Source of the DNA: Fischerella thermalis PCC 7521
GTDB taxonomy: Bacteria > Cyanobacteriota > Cyanobacteriia > Cyanobacteriales > Nostocaceae
Direction: 5' to 3'
Length of the DNA stretch: 59,808 nt
Assembly (NCBI RefSeq): GCF_000317225.1
Contig: NZ_AJLL01000101.1
Span: 1-59,808 of the forward strand
The position numbers and the translations under genes were made by a program. This document shows positions 22,473 through 32,041 of the stretch, piece by piece. The notes under the pieces were generated by a model. The model ran no database searches, had not been told where the DNA came from, and worked only from the letters and a program-made list of their open reading frames with translations. Numbering within the stretch: position 1 is the stretch's first letter; each line of letters starts with the position of its first letter.

Positions 22473-23294
22473 ATGGATATTTTGCTGATCATCCTGGCAA
22501 ATTTTATTGTGTTTGCCTTGGGTGCTTCTATTGGCAGTTTTATTAATGTTGTGGTTTATCGGCTTCCTGCTGGCTTATCCCTGCTTTTCCCTGCTTCTCG
22601 CTGTCCCCATTGTTTAACCCAACTTAAGCCCTACGATAATGTGCCAGTAGTGGGTTGGCTATGGTTAAGAGGTTGTTGTCGCTATTGCCAAGGTAAAATT
22701 TCTCTGCGTTATCCAGTGGTAGAAGCAGTCACGGGATTAGTATTTTTATTGATATTTTGGAATTTTGATGTCTCAGTTTTAACGCTGGGTTACTGGGTAT
22801 TTTGTAGTTGGTTACTAGCATTGTCGCTGATTGATTTAGATACAATGACTTTACCAAACCAGCTTACTAAGCCAGGATTAGTGATGGGGATAGCATTTCA
22901 AGCAGTAGTTGGTTTTTTACCAGATGCTAACTGGACAAGATTAGCTAGTCACCTGATGACGGCAATCCTGGGAGCAGTACTAGGATTGTGGTTGTTTGAT
23001 GCGATCGCTACAGTTGGTTCAATTATTTTTGGTAAAACTGTAATGGGTGGAGGTGATGCCAAGTTAGCAGCTATGATGGGAGCCTGGTTAGGCTGGAAGT
23101 ACTTACTCTTGGCTGCTTTTGTTGCTTGTTTGTTGGGAGTATCCGTAGGTGGCAGTATGATTATCCTATCGCAACGCAGATGGGGATATAAAATGCCTTT
23201 CGGCCCGTTTCTTGCACTTGGATCAGTAATAACTCTGTTTGGTGGCGAGACAATTTTGTCTAGCTACTTACGGTTGTTTGTGAATGGAACGTAA
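22473..23294 (+). CDS. pilD: Prepilin peptidase / N-methyltransferase PilD
   Basis: The 273-residue membrane aspartic protease cleaves and N-methylates type IV prepilins and pseudopilins. Early residues SIGSFINVVVYRLP are typical. The cytoplasmic zinc-binding cysteines are in CPHC (44-47) and CCRYC (68-72). The catalytic aspartates are Asp121/Asp123 in LIDLDTMTLPN and Asp195 in GGGDAKLAAMMG. Eight or so membrane helices are visible. Type IV pili drive twitching and phototaxis in cyanobacteria and hormogonia. Confidence 0.95.
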   Translation: MDILLIILANFIVFALGASIGSFINVVVYRLPAGLSLLFPASRCPHCLTQLKPYDNVPVVGWLWLRGCCRYCQGKISLRYPVVEAVTGLVFLLIFWNFDVSVLTLGYWVFCSWLLALSLIDLDTMTLPNQLTKPGLVMGIAFQAVVGFLPDANWTRLASHLMTAILGAVLGLWLFDAIATVGSIIFGKTVMGGGDAKLAAMMGAWLGWKYLLLAAFVACLLGVSVGGSMIILSQRRWGYKMPFGPFLALGSVITLFGGETILSSYLRLFVNGT

Positions 23295-23968
23295 AAGGGA
23301 ACAGGTGATTGGGGATCGGGGAACAGGGAACAGGGAAGGAATATAGCGATTACCATTGTGTTGAAAAATGGCTAAATATTTATGCGTAGATACTTATATG
23401 CTTTTCATCAAGTTGTAAAGGTGATCATATAAATGCTATATCCTCCATACAGGACACACCCGTAACTTACTCCTACTTCTGAGCCTGCAACTGTAAACTT
23501 CATTACCCTTAACGGTCTTTAACTTCTGTTAAGATTAGTCCTGTAATTGATAATTTCGAGTAACGTCCAAGCCCCTAGATAAATCTCGTGGAACTAATCT
23601 CAAATTGCGCCACAGGCTAAAACGGAGTGAACCTCCTAAGGGCGCAGTTGCTCCGACATCTAAATCCAAAATTTTTTGATACAACCCCCAATGTACCATG
23701 TCAAATAACCCACTATATATTCCTCATACGTGAAAATTTATAAATTTCTTGGCATCCAGAAAAACATACTTGAACTGGTTTACGTATTTTCGTTAAGCTG
23801 ACAAGCAAAGATGCAAAATTAAATCTGAATATTGCTTAGAAGACAAATTTTGTTGTGTAGTCATTTATTCATTAGACATTAGTACAAACTCAATACAAAT
23901 GTCAAAGGACAATGACTCCACAAAAAGATTAACCTGTTTTTGACATACTCTACTGGCATAAGAAACAA
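23295..23968. other. Long spacer upstream of accD
   Basis: There is no coding frame in these 674 bases. They contain a GGGGAACAGGGAACAGGGAA-type repeat near 23315, a CTTAAC/GTTAAG hairpin near 23509-23534, the nested GC-rich stem-loop at 23606-23646 described separately, and a GACAA-type repeat near 23900. The accD promoter should lie here but could not be placed. Confidence 0.4.
23606..23646 (+). ncRNA. Candidate structured RNA element upstream of accD
   Basis: A perfect outer stem TGCGCC/GGCGCA (23606-23611 with 23641-23646) encloses an inner GGAG/CTCC hairpin (23624-23627 with 23633-23636). It is markedly GC-rich in an AT-rich spacer, about 320 bases before accD. It could be a small RNA, a leader element or a remnant of a mobile palindrome. 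Confidence 0.3.
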
Positions 23969-24928
23969 ATGGCAAACAACGAAGAGTCACGTGGTTTAAA
24001 ATCTCTGTTTGATTGGTTTGCAAACCGACGAAAATCAGGACCTATCAGTCTAGAACGCCAAGAACGTGAAATTGCAGACGGACTGTGGAATAAGTGTCCT
24101 AAGTGTGGTGTATTAAGTTATGCCAAAGACTTGAAGGCTAATTTAATGGTATGCACCGAATGCGGACATCATAATCGGGTAGATAGTGATGAGCGCATCC
24201 GTCAGTTGATAGATCCTAATACCTGGAGACCAATTGATGAGCAGTTGCGTCCTGCTGATCCTTTAGGATTTCGCGATCGCAAAGCCTATAGCGATCGCCT
24301 CCGGGAAACACAAGAAAAACTCGGCTTAGTAGATGCTGTCAAAACAGGTTTGGGTGAGATCAACGGCTTACCAATTGCCCTTGGAGTCATGGATTTTCGC
24401 TTCATGGGTGGAAGCATGGGTTCGGTTGTTGGCGAGAAACTCACCCGTTTGATTGAACAAGCTACTCAAAGGCGTTATGCTGTGGTCATCGTCTGTACAT
24501 CTGGTGGAGCAAGGATGCAAGAAGGAATGCTCTCACTGATGCAGATGGCAAAAATTTCCGCAGCTTTGGAAAGACATAGAGAAGCACGTTTGCTGTATGT
24601 GCCAGTATTAACTCATCCCACTACAGGCGGTGTGACTGCTAGCTTTGCGATGTTAGGTGATATCATCCTAGCAGAACCCAAAGCAACCATTGGTTTTGCA
24701 GGTCGGCGAGTGATTGAGCAAACCCTACGGGAAAAATTGCCTGATGATTTCCAAACTGCCGAAGATTTACTCAAACATGGCTTTGTTGATGAAATTGTAC
24801 CGCGTACCCAGTTGAAAAGCACTTTATCCCAGCTAATAGCATTACACCATCCCCCCGCTACAACCAGCACTCATAATGTAGTGTTGTGGGAGAAAACTAT
24901 GACTTTAAGTTCGACAATTGTAGAATAG
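23969..24928 (+). CDS. accD: Acetyl-CoA carboxylase carboxyltransferase subunit beta
   Basis: The 319-residue beta subunit works with AccA to transfer CO2 from biotin to acetyl-CoA, the first step of fatty-acid synthesis. A four-cysteine zinc finger is at about 47-69 (CPKCG, then CTECG). The carboxyltransferase core has the [18 protein letters not shown] motif and [14 protein letters not shown]. Length and N terminus ([22 protein letters not shown]) fit cyanobacterial AccD. It stands alone, as is usual in cyanobacteria. Confidence 0.97.
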   Translation: MANNEESRGLKSLFDWFANRRKSGPISLERQEREIADGLWNKCPKCGVLSYAKDLKANLMVCTECGHHNRVDSDERIRQLIDPNTWRPIDEQLRPADPLGFRDRKAYSDRLRETQEKLGLVDAVKTGLGEINGLPIALGVMDFRFMGGSMGSVVGEKLTRLIEQATQRRYAVVIVCTSGGARMQEGMLSLMQMAKISAALERHREARLLYVPVLTHPTTGGVTASFAMLGDIILAEPKATIGFAGRRVIEQTLREKLPDDFQTAEDLLKHGFVDEIVPRTQLKSTLSQLIALHHPPATTSTHNVVLWEKTMTLSSTIVE

Positions 24929-25011
24929 TTGGTGATTGGTGGTTGGTGGTTGGTGGTTAGTGGTTGTTTAATACTTACTCCCCACACTCCCCACGCCCCT
25001 AATCCCCACCA

Positions 25012-25028
25012 GGGGCCCCGAGTTCCCC
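25012..25028. repeat. Interspersed repeat unit, copy 1
   Basis: GGGGCCCCGAGTTCCCC occurs here and again, identical, at 38285-38301, both times inside C-rich TCCCC-type spacer. It is the longest exact match between the two spacers that I noticed. Confidence 0.7.
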
Positions 25029-25041
25029 ACCACCCCATCTC

Positions 25042-26514
25042 CTAGCCTCTAGCCTTTTCTCTAAATGTCCAAAAACTTTGAATAGTTTGTACAAAAGATT
25101 GTCCCCGTGACTCTTGGACAAAAATGATCGGCAAAAGTGCAACCAGCCTAAATACTGTTGAGAAAACGAACAATCCTAGTAAGCCTCCACAAAAATTAAT
25201 TTGTACTAGAAAACCACCAAGGATTGTACCAAACGCACCACATAAGCCAGCGATCGCAGCTACCATTGCAAAATATATGGACTGATTTTTGGTTGGTGCA
25301 ACTTCTAGCTGCATATTATTGCCGCACAAATCAATAGCTGCACCGGTTCCTCCCAGAAAAATGTGTAACATAGGCAACCATAGCCATATGTCTAGGGAAG
25401 TGTAACCAATACCTAACCATAACAAAGGTGCGATCGCTACGAAAATTCCTATGAAAAATAGAATTGGACGGTTGCCGATTTTGTCTGCTAGCCTTCCCCA
25501 AAGGATTAACATTAACATATTTGCCCCTGCTTGCAGGCTACCATAGAATGTCACCCAGCTGACATCTAAGTCCAGGGTATCTAGCATGTAAAGATTGAAA
25601 AAGGGGTTACAGAGGTTAACTGCAAACATCCACACACTGAAGTAAAGCAAAAATATTAAAAAATTAGTATCATTGCGGAGACTCTGCCAGAAATTTGGTT
25701 GAGATGTAGAGTTGACATTTGCAATTTGCTCATCCACAGGATCATGTAAATTATTTGCATTTACCGCGATCGCATTTTGTGCTTGGGGATTGACATCCAG
25801 CTTAAAATGCTGACATGCCAAACTTATCATTCCAAATAGGATACCTATAAAAAGCAGTATCCCATAGCCTTGGAGACTACCACCATACCAATGAGATACA
25901 GCTAGTCCTGCTAATGGTACACAAATCAAATTAGTTAAGCTAGCTACACTACTGCGTATGCCAAAATATCGTCCCCGCAAACGTCGGTGGACCAAGGTCG
26001 CCATCCACGACAACCAAGATGCACTACCGAGTCCACCCCAGAGATGGCTCATGAACACAATCAAGAGTGTTAGTATGACTAACTGCTGAGAATTAATTAG
26101 TTGTTGGCTAAAAGCTGCTATACAAATTACTAAAATCAGCCAAATCAAGCGAGAGGGTGCATAAATCAAAAGAGAATATTGATAGCGACTGGAAAAACGT
26201 TCTGATATGTAAGCACCCAAAGGCTGAATGAAATTCACCAGCATGGGGATAGAAGCAAGCATTCCAAAAGCCACTGGAGCAGCGTCCAATTCTACCAAAA
26301 AATTACTTAATAAAATGCCACCAGTTGTAATTCCAAAAATGCCTGCAAATATAGCATCCATAGTTGAAGCGCGCAGACTGGTACGAATAGCATCTTTGGA
26401 AAATGTGCGATTATATATTGGTAGAAGAGAAGGGGCAATAGTTGTTTCTATAACTTCAGTTTCAGAAATTTCTGAAATCAAAGAGGAAGCAGTTTCAGAC
26501 TGAGTAGGATTCAT
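25042..26514 (-). CDS. Major facilitator superfamily transporter
   Basis: The 490-residue integral membrane protein has about twelve hydrophobic helices in two halves joined by a cytoplasmic loop at about 240-275. The first loop has SERFSSRYQYSLLIYAPSRLIW and the seventh-eighth helix region has the MFS-like GRLADKIGNRPILFFIG. About 38 residues of acidic, Ser/Thr-rich N terminus precede the first helix. The substrate cannot be inferred. It is convergent with accD and divergent from the binding lipoprotein gene. Confidence 0.8.
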   Translation of the reverse strand: MNPTQSETASSLISEISETEVIETTIAPSLLPIYNRTFSKDAIRTSLRASTMDAIFAGIFGITTGGILLSNFLVELDAAPVAFGMLASIPMLVNFIQPLGAYISERFSSRYQYSLLIYAPSRLIWLILVICIAAFSQQLINSQQLVILTLLIVFMSHLWGGLGSASWLSWMATLVHRRLRGRYFGIRSSVASLTNLICVPLAGLAVSHWYGGSLQGYGILLFIGILFGMISLACQHFKLDVNPQAQNAIAVNANNLHDPVDEQIANVNSTSQPNFWQSLRNDTNFLIFLLYFSVWMFAVNLCNPFFNLYMLDTLDLDVSWVTFYGSLQAGANMLMLILWGRLADKIGNRPILFFIGIFVAIAPLLWLGIGYTSLDIWLWLPMLHIFLGGTGAAIDLCGNNMQLEVAPTKNQSIYFAMVAAIAGLCGAFGTILGGFLVQINFCGGLLGLFVFSTVFRLVALLPIIFVQESRGQSFVQTIQSFWTFREKARG

Positions 26515-26791
26515 GAACTGAGTAATTGTTAATGGTTAATGGTTAATTTTTAATTGCCATTAGCTATTGCTCATTTCCATATCAAAAAAAATTACTTTTT
26601 GTTTTGATTTGCGATTTTATGTATATAAAATAAAAGTAAGTCAAACTTTTTTTAGACATTCTCTTTTACTTAGTAGTAATGACAATTTTTAGCCATTTTA
26701 CCGTGCATTTCTAAATAAAAATTTAATTTTTCCAAAATTCATTCTACAGCGAGAAAAGCTATAAAAAAGATAGAAGAATGTTCATTATGCG

Positions 26792-28069
26792 GTGATAAAA
26801 AGAAATTTTTGGCACTTTTTGGTATTAATGGTGGCGATCGCTTTTTTGGTGATTGGTTGCCAGAACTTACCCTCGCCCCATGCCACCACAACAACCACTC
26901 CAGTTATCATTAAACTCAGCGGTTGGGGTGCAGACCCGACTGAGCAAAAACTATTGAAACAAATACTTAAAGACTTTGAAGTCCAGCATCCAGCTATCAA
27001 GGTGAAGTATGAAGTCATAGCCGACCAGTACATGGATGTCATTAAAACGCGCTTGATTGGTGAAGCAGCGCCTGATGTTTTTTATCTGGATGCTTTTGAG
27101 GCTCCTTTTTTGATGAGTCAGAACGTTTTAGAGCCATTAGACGCTTATATTAACCCGGAATTTGACCTGGCTGATTTTGAAGAGACAATACTTAACAGCT
27201 TTAAGTACGAGAATCATATTTATGGTTTACCCAAAGACTTTTCTACCCTGACCCTTTTTTACAACAAACAAGCTTTTACCAGCGCAGGTTTGACTAGTCC
27301 TCCCGCAACTTGGGATGAATTGCGTGCCTACTCCAAACAATTGACAGTAGATAAAAATCAAGACGGTAGGATTGACCAATACGGCTATGGTGTCATCCCA
27401 GAGTTAGCGCGTCAAGCTTACAAAATAAGAGCCTTTGGTGGACAACTTGTAGATGCAAATGGTTATGCTACTTTTGCTTCGGAAGCTGGAGTTAAAGGAT
27501 TACAGTTAGTAGTAGACCAATATCAAAAAGACCGTACCGCCGCACAAAAATCTGACGTGGGGACAAACTCAGGTAGTGAAATGTTTGGTCAGGGGAAAGT
27601 AGCAATGGTCATTGAAGGTAACTGGGCAATTCCCTACCTAAAAGACACTTTTCCTCAGCTTGATTTTGCCACCGCAGAAGTACCAACGATAAATGATAAA
27701 AAAAGCACAATGGTATTTACTGTTGCCTACGTGATGAACAAACAAACACAGCACAAAGCCGAAGCTTGGGAGTTGATTTCCTACCTGACTGGTAAGGAAG
27801 GTATGGAAAAGTGGACAGCAACGGGCTTTGCTTTACCAACACGTAAATCAGTGGCCGAAAAATTGGGTTATGACAAAGATCCGTTGCGATCGCCATTTTT
27901 AACAGGAGTGAGTTATGCTATGCCTTGGCAAGCAGGTAAATACCCTGCCGCCATTATGAACAACTTTGACAATCAATTTATCAGTGCTTTGCTGGGACAA
28001 CAGGCGCTACAACAGGCGCTGCAACGGGCGCAAACACAAGCAAATAAATTAATTCAGGCGATGGAGTAA
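26792..28069 (+). CDS. ABC transporter solute-binding lipoprotein (family 1, sugar type)
   Basis: The 425-residue protein has a lipoprotein signal with lipobox FLVIGC (Cys23). The mature part resembles the maltose/oligosaccharide binding family: KLSGWGADPTEQKLLKQILKDFE near the N terminus, APDVFYLDAFEAPFL, LYNKQAF-type FYNKQAFTSAGL, and a C-terminal YPAAIMNNFDNQFISALL. It starts at GTG 26792, just after an out-of-frame ATG. No permease or ATPase gene is adjacent, so its partners must be elsewhere. The substrate is probably a carbohydrate but is not certain. Confidence 0.85.
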   Translation: MIKRNFWHFLVLMVAIAFLVIGCQNLPSPHATTTTTPVIIKLSGWGADPTEQKLLKQILKDFEVQHPAIKVKYEVIADQYMDVIKTRLIGEAAPDVFYLDAFEAPFLMSQNVLEPLDAYINPEFDLADFEETILNSFKYENHIYGLPKDFSTLTLFYNKQAFTSAGLTSPPATWDELRAYSKQLTVDKNQDGRIDQYGYGVIPELARQAYKIRAFGGQLVDANGYATFASEAGVKGLQLVVDQYQKDRTAAQKSDVGTNSGSEMFGQGKVAMVIEGNWAIPYLKDTFPQLDFATAEVPTINDKKSTMVFTVAYVMNKQTQHKAEAWELISYLTGKEGMEKWTATGFALPTRKSVAEKLGYDKDPLRSPFLTGVSYAMPWQAGKYPAAIMNNFDNQFISALLGQQALQQALQRAQTQANKLIQAME

Positions 28070-28111
28070 GTAGCTAGCTTAAAGATAAGGCAGAAGGTTA
28101 AAATTAATTCA

Positions 28112-28513
28112 TCACCCTTCATCCTTCAGATAGCGATCGCACCAATTGACCATTTCCCAAAGTACATGGCCAACCCCTTCACGCGAATAATAACCATGAC
28201 CCTCTAGGAGAAGCGAGACACAACGGACAATTCCCCCCAGTCCTTTGAGGGCTTCATACAATCGTAAATGAGTTATTTCCTCATATTTATGGGGCTTTGA
28301 ATGTTGATGCTGTTTTTTGGTGGGTTTTGAGTGTGGGGAGGATGGTAAATTTAAATTGCCACAGGAGGTTGGAAGTTTAATTAACCGCCAAGACGCCAAG
28401 GACGCAGAGAATGATGGATAATCAAGGGTTGAATGTGGGTGAGTATGTGGATTTGATGGCTTTGTTGGTGGATTTACGGTTGAGGGATGAGTATAGGGAT
28501 GGGGTGGTGGCAA
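28112..28513 (-). CDS. Uncertain small ORF opposite the atzG-like gene
   Basis: This minus-strand frame runs opposite the start of the atzG-like gene and across a spacer repeat, so its Pro/His-rich N-terminal part is probably not translated. The last 50 or so residues (LYEALKGLGGIVRCVSLL to VNWCDRYLKDEG) look like a normal helical protein. They could be a short gene beginning at a TTG near 28261, or a remnant. I do not recognise a family. Confidence 0.3.
   Translation of the reverse strand: MPPPHPYTHPSTVNPPTKPSNPHTHPHSTLDYPSFSASLASWRLIKLPTSCGNLNLPSSPHSKPTKKQHQHSKPHKYEEITHLRLYEALKGLGGIVRCVSLLLEGHGYYSREGVGHVLWEMVNWCDRYLKDEG
28379..28410. repeat. Interspersed repeat AACCGCCAAGACGCCAAGGA type
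   Basis: This GC-rich phrase with two GCCAAG(A/G)ACGC units is, from general knowledge, common between cyanobacterial genes. Here it runs directly into the ATG of the atzG-like gene at 28411. Confidence 0.55.
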
Positions 28514-28602
28514 ATTTTGAGAGAATTAGAGTGATCGCTCAATTGGTAAATTCTTTTCCTTTACCGGATGATATTGAAGTCGCGCCAGTGTTTGAACCAT
28601 GA
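28411..28602 (+). CDS. AtzG-like small subunit (DUF4089 family)
   Basis: The 63-residue protein matches the AtzG/DUF4089 pattern: VGEYVDLMALLVDLRLRDEYRDGVVANFERI, then AQLVNSFPLPDDIEVAPVFEP. AtzG is the small partner that stabilises the AtzE 1-carboxybiuret hydrolase. Its stop overlaps the start of the amidase gene by four bases (ATGA), which fits a two-subunit complex with coupled translation. The start codon directly follows an interspersed repeat and has only a weak ribosome site. Confidence 0.8.
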   Translation: MMDNQGLNVGEYVDLMALLVDLRLRDEYRDGVVANFERIRVIAQLVNSFPLPDDIEVAPVFEP

Positions 28603-29990
28603 ATTTAGATGCTGCGGATGCTGTATCGATTGCTGTAGCAGTGCGTGAAGGTAAAGTTAAGGCGGTGGAAGTTACGCAAGCTGCTTTGCAAAGAATTGCA
28701 GCACGAGATCGTGAACTTAATTGTTTTACCACTGTGACTGCTGATGCTGCTTTGGCTGATGCAGAAAAGATTGATCATGAGGTTAAACAGGGTAAGAACT
28801 TTGGTTTACTTGCTGGTGTACCTTTTGCTGTCAAAAATCTTTTTGATGTTGCTGGGATAACGACTCTTGCAGGTGCAAAAATTAATGCTGAAAATTCACC
28901 AGCGACGCAAGATGCGACGGCGGTGGCGCGGTTGAAGCAAGCGGGTGGAATACTTGTAGGCGCGTTAAATATGGATGAGTACGCCTACGGGTTTGTGACG
29001 GAAAACTCTCATTACGGTGCTACTCATAATCCCCATGATTTAAATCGGGTTGCGGGTGGTTCTAGTGGCGGATCAGCAGCAGCTGTTGCAGCTGGTTTGG
29101 TTCCGCTAACTTTGGGTTCTGATACTAATGGTTCAATTCGTGTACCTGCTGCTTTATGTGGTGTGTTTGGTTTCAAACCAACTTATGGTAGGTTGTCACG
29201 GGCTGGTGTAGCTTTGTTTTCTAGCAGTTTTGATCATATTGGCCCGTTTGCGCGTTCGGTAAGGGATATCGCTACAGTTTTTGATGTTTTGCAAGGGGAA
29301 GATGAACGCGATCCAGTTTGCACAAAACGTCCGCCTGTAGAGACACGCCACGGCGTATCTCTACAAAATATTGATGGTATTAGAATTGCGATCGCAGGTG
29401 ATTATTTCTGCAAAGGGGCTAATCTTGAAGCTTTAGCAGCAGTGCAAAAGGTGGCTGATGCTTTGCATGTAACTGAGTATGTAAGTATACCTGAAGCCCA
29501 TCGCGCCCGCGCCGCCGCGTTTGTAATTACTGCTTGCGAGGGAGCAAATTTACATTTAGAGAAATTGCGTCAACGTCCCCAGGATTTTGATCCAGCAACA
29601 CGCGATCGCTTTCTTGCTGGTGCATTAATTCCTAGTCATTGGTATATGCAAGCGCAGCGCTTTAGAAGTTGGTTTCGCGATCGAGTACGGGAAGTTTTTG
29701 AAAAAGTTGATATCATCATTGCTCCTACTACACCAATTTCTGCACCGTTAATTGGGCAACAAACGATGATTTTAGATGGAGAGGAAATTCTCGTTCGTCC
29801 CCATTTGGGATTATTTACTCAACCATTATCATTTATTGGTTTGCCTGTTTTATCTGTACCAATTCAACGCACAAATGCTTTACCTTTGGGAGTGCAATTA
29901 ATAGCTGCACCTTATCATGAAGCATTGATTTTACAAGTCGCCTCAGTGTTAGAGACCAAGGGTATAATCTCTGCATTCATCGTCCCATGA
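28599..29990 (+). CDS. AtzE-family amidohydrolase (amidase signature enzyme)
   Basis: The 463-residue amidase has the Ser-cisSer-Lys triad: Lys79 in PFAVKNLFDVAG, Ser155 in GGSSGGSAAAVAAG and Ser179 in LGSDTNGSIRVPAALCG. Pairing with the overlapping atzG-like gene points to the AtzE type, which deaminates 1-carboxybiuret in cyanuric-acid breakdown in proteobacteria. In cyanobacteria the true substrate is not known. No cyanuric-acid hydrolase or allophanate hydrolase is adjacent. A general amidase role remains possible. Confidence 0.85.
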   Translation: MNLDAADAVSIAVAVREGKVKAVEVTQAALQRIAARDRELNCFTTVTADAALADAEKIDHEVKQGKNFGLLAGVPFAVKNLFDVAGITTLAGAKINAENSPATQDATAVARLKQAGGILVGALNMDEYAYGFVTENSHYGATHNPHDLNRVAGGSSGGSAAAVAAGLVPLTLGSDTNGSIRVPAALCGVFGFKPTYGRLSRAGVALFSSSFDHIGPFARSVRDIATVFDVLQGEDERDPVCTKRPPVETRHGVSLQNIDGIRIAIAGDYFCKGANLEALAAVQKVADALHVTEYVSIPEAHRARAAAFVITACEGANLHLEKLRQRPQDFDPATRDRFLAGALIPSHWYMQAQRFRSWFRDRVREVFEKVDIIIAPTTPISAPLIGQQTMILDGEEILVRPHLGLFTQPLSFIGLPVLSVPIQRTNALPLGVQLIAAPYHEALILQVASVLETKGIISAFIVP

Positions 29991-30102
29991 ATATAGTATT
30001 TAGGTAGATTGCTTGCAGTATGGTGTGATGCACCCCACCCTAGAAACGAATTAATCTAAAATCCTAGCGATCGCATTCCCAAGATTTCAGTTTTACAACA
30101 AC

Positions 30103-30168
30103 ATGCACATGAATTTACTCAATAAATTTAAGGTTGTTCTACTGGATATGAATGGTACTTTCATGTAA
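30103..30168 (+). pseudogene. 5' remnant of a HAD-superfamily hydrolase
   Basis: ATG 30103 or 30109 begins a 19-20 codon frame MNLLNKFKVVLLDMNGTFM that stops at 30166. FKVVLLDMNGTF is the HAD motif I (usually DxDGT, DMNGT in one hydrolase subgroup) at the expected distance from an N terminus. The rest of the roughly 200-residue enzyme is missing; the next sequence is the tail of the DUF1186-like gene on the other strand. Confidence 0.5.
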
Positions 30169-30197
30169 TGAGAATGATGCTGCTCCCAGTTAAAATC

Positions 30198-31343
30198 TTA
30201 TCGCTTCTTTTTTTTATTAGTTTTAGCTTTACCTTGTGAAGTTGCAAAACCACCGAAACCTTTACTTAATGGCTGCTTAACATATGCAGTAACTGTTTGA
30301 TTGTCAACTTCAGACTTTAACTGAGTTGCTTCTGTTTCGCGATTATCTATATCACTAGATTGCTTCTGTTCATCAGTTTTAGTTTCTACTTTGTGTAGTT
30401 GTTCCACATCCATTGTCACATCTTCAATTAACTGAAGATCATCTGAAGTTATAGCCAAATTTTCTAATTCATCAGTAGTAATTTGATCAGGTTGTTTTTT
30501 CTCAACAGATATCTCTTGTGTTTGAGAAACATCTTCTAATTGCGTCACCTCATCAGTAATGACATCCTGAAGTTGTGTTTCTTTGCTATCAGCAATTTCT
30601 TGTGTTTGCGTCATCTCATCAGTGGAAATATCCCCTAATTGGGATACTTCATCTAAATTGATATCCGTAAATAGTGCTATTTTATCGGAATTAATACCCA
30701 AACTGTCACATACATTATCCCAAGTACCTGTTATTTCATCAGGCACACTTTGCGCTACAAAAGCACTTTTAATGACTGCTGCTGATTCTACTGCTTGCAA
30801 CTCAATTAGTGAAGCAACAATAAAACCATTTAGTTCGTGAGGATTTTGAGCAAATGACTTTAATTGTTGAGTCAGTGCAGCAATACATTTTTGACGTGTG
30901 TCTGGATGCTGTTTGCAAATTTCTTCTAAACTATGGATAGCAGTAATGCGTGGAAAAATACCGTGGGATTCATCAGCTAAATAAGCTTGTAATCTGGGGA
31001 TAGCAACTTCACCAAACATGCCATAAATTTTAGGCATTTCTTCGTTTACCCAATCACTATCTTCCAGTTTGTGGAATAGCTGCATTAGTGGTTCTATTGC
31101 TGCTTCTGCGCGTAATTGTCCTAACGCACGACAGGCGTGGATTGATCCCCAAGTCTCTAAACTTGCAGAATCTACACCGTTCAAGTTTTGATCGATTGCC
31201 ATGCTGATTAAACCGGGGATATGTTCTGTATCCAGACCTAATTCTGCAATATAGTTATACTCGTTTGTGATTTTATGGCAATCACCCAAAGTCAGTAGTT
31301 TGTCTATAGGCGTTTGATAAATGGTGTGATTCTTCATCTGCAA
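30198..31343 (-). CDS. DUF1186/HEAT-like protein with acidic repeat tail
   Basis: The 381-residue protein has two parts. Residues 1-215 resemble the DUF1186 / PBS-lyase HEAT-like family (ACRALGQLRAEAAIEPLMQLF, IPRLQAYL, LNGFIVASLIELQAVESA, TWDNVCDSLGI). Residues about 225-340 are an acidic, Thr/Gln-rich tail made of degenerate units like DEVTQLEDV and DEMTQTQEI. The last 25 residues are basic (KGFGGFATSQGKAKTNKKKKR). The function is not known; HEAT-like folds bind proteins. It is monocistronic here. Confidence 0.75.
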   Translation of the reverse strand: MQMKNHTIYQTPIDKLLTLGDCHKITNEYNYIAELGLDTEHIPGLISMAIDQNLNGVDSASLETWGSIHACRALGQLRAEAAIEPLMQLFHKLEDSDWVNEEMPKIYGMFGEVAIPRLQAYLADESHGIFPRITAIHSLEEICKQHPDTRQKCIAALTQQLKSFAQNPHELNGFIVASLIELQAVESAAVIKSAFVAQSVPDEITGTWDNVCDSLGINSDKIALFTDINLDEVSQLGDISTDEMTQTQEIADSKETQLQDVITDEVTQLEDVSQTQEISVEKKQPDQITTDELENLAITSDDLQLIEDVTMDVEQLHKVETKTDEQKQSSDIDNRETEATQLKSEVDNQTVTAYVKQPLSKGFGGFATSQGKAKTNKKKKR

Positions 31344-32041
31344 CAGTTTTACTCAACAATCAAATTACTGACTATAGCAGAATTTTTTGCCTTTATACTA
31401 GATAAGTTTACAAAGTATTAGGTTATGGGTGGACAAATCAGCATGAGATTTTCTCAAAAGCATGGTGATAACCTCTACCATATTTCATAGCGCTTCTAGT
31501 TTAGATTAAGTACAACTTTATCGGTGTGCGTCTGTGTGATTTTGTGTTCGCTTTTTCCCTGTATCAGACCCAACAGCAAACCGCTATATTCAGATTTTAT
31601 ATATCTGCAAAAATTTTTAAACCCCTCAATTTTCTGATTTTATATATTGTCTAAAATTCTGCAATTCTTAGAGAGAAAAAAAGAAGCGATCGCTTTGTTG
31701 AAGAATTGTCAATTATTAATTTATCTCTAATATTTATTAAGTGTTGTGGAAGTATGACGTATCATGAATCATTATTCTGAATCATCCACTTCATTTTTAA
31801 GTATAAATTACTAGATTGTTTTTATAAAAATAAGATTAAAATTTTATACTAGCTTGTGTAAATGTAGTTACCATACTGCAAGTTCTTTTTTATAGAACTA
31901 TTGGTGAATTTGATATAGGAATCCAATTGGATTCATGAATAATTCGTGAGGACAGGGAATAGGCACTCTTGCAACAGGCAACAGAAAAAAATAACTTAGG
32001 TATACTGAGTTTTTTTCAAAAATCAAATATGAGTCCTATAT
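31344..32041. other. Gene-free stretch of about 700 bases
   Basis: It is AT-rich with no coding frame of note. A phrase ATCGGTGTGCGTCTGTGT near 31520 resembles TATCGGTGTACATCTGTGT near 41650. A small ATATA/TTTTATATAT pair is seen near 31590-31640. Nothing else is recognised. Confidence 0.4.

Noticed and set aside
26515-29990. MFS gene, binding lipoprotein and amidase pair considered as one uptake and breakdown system
   Set aside because: The MFS gene is divergent, the lipoprotein lacks permease and ATPase genes, and its fold suggests sugars rather than amides; linkage alone is too weak.
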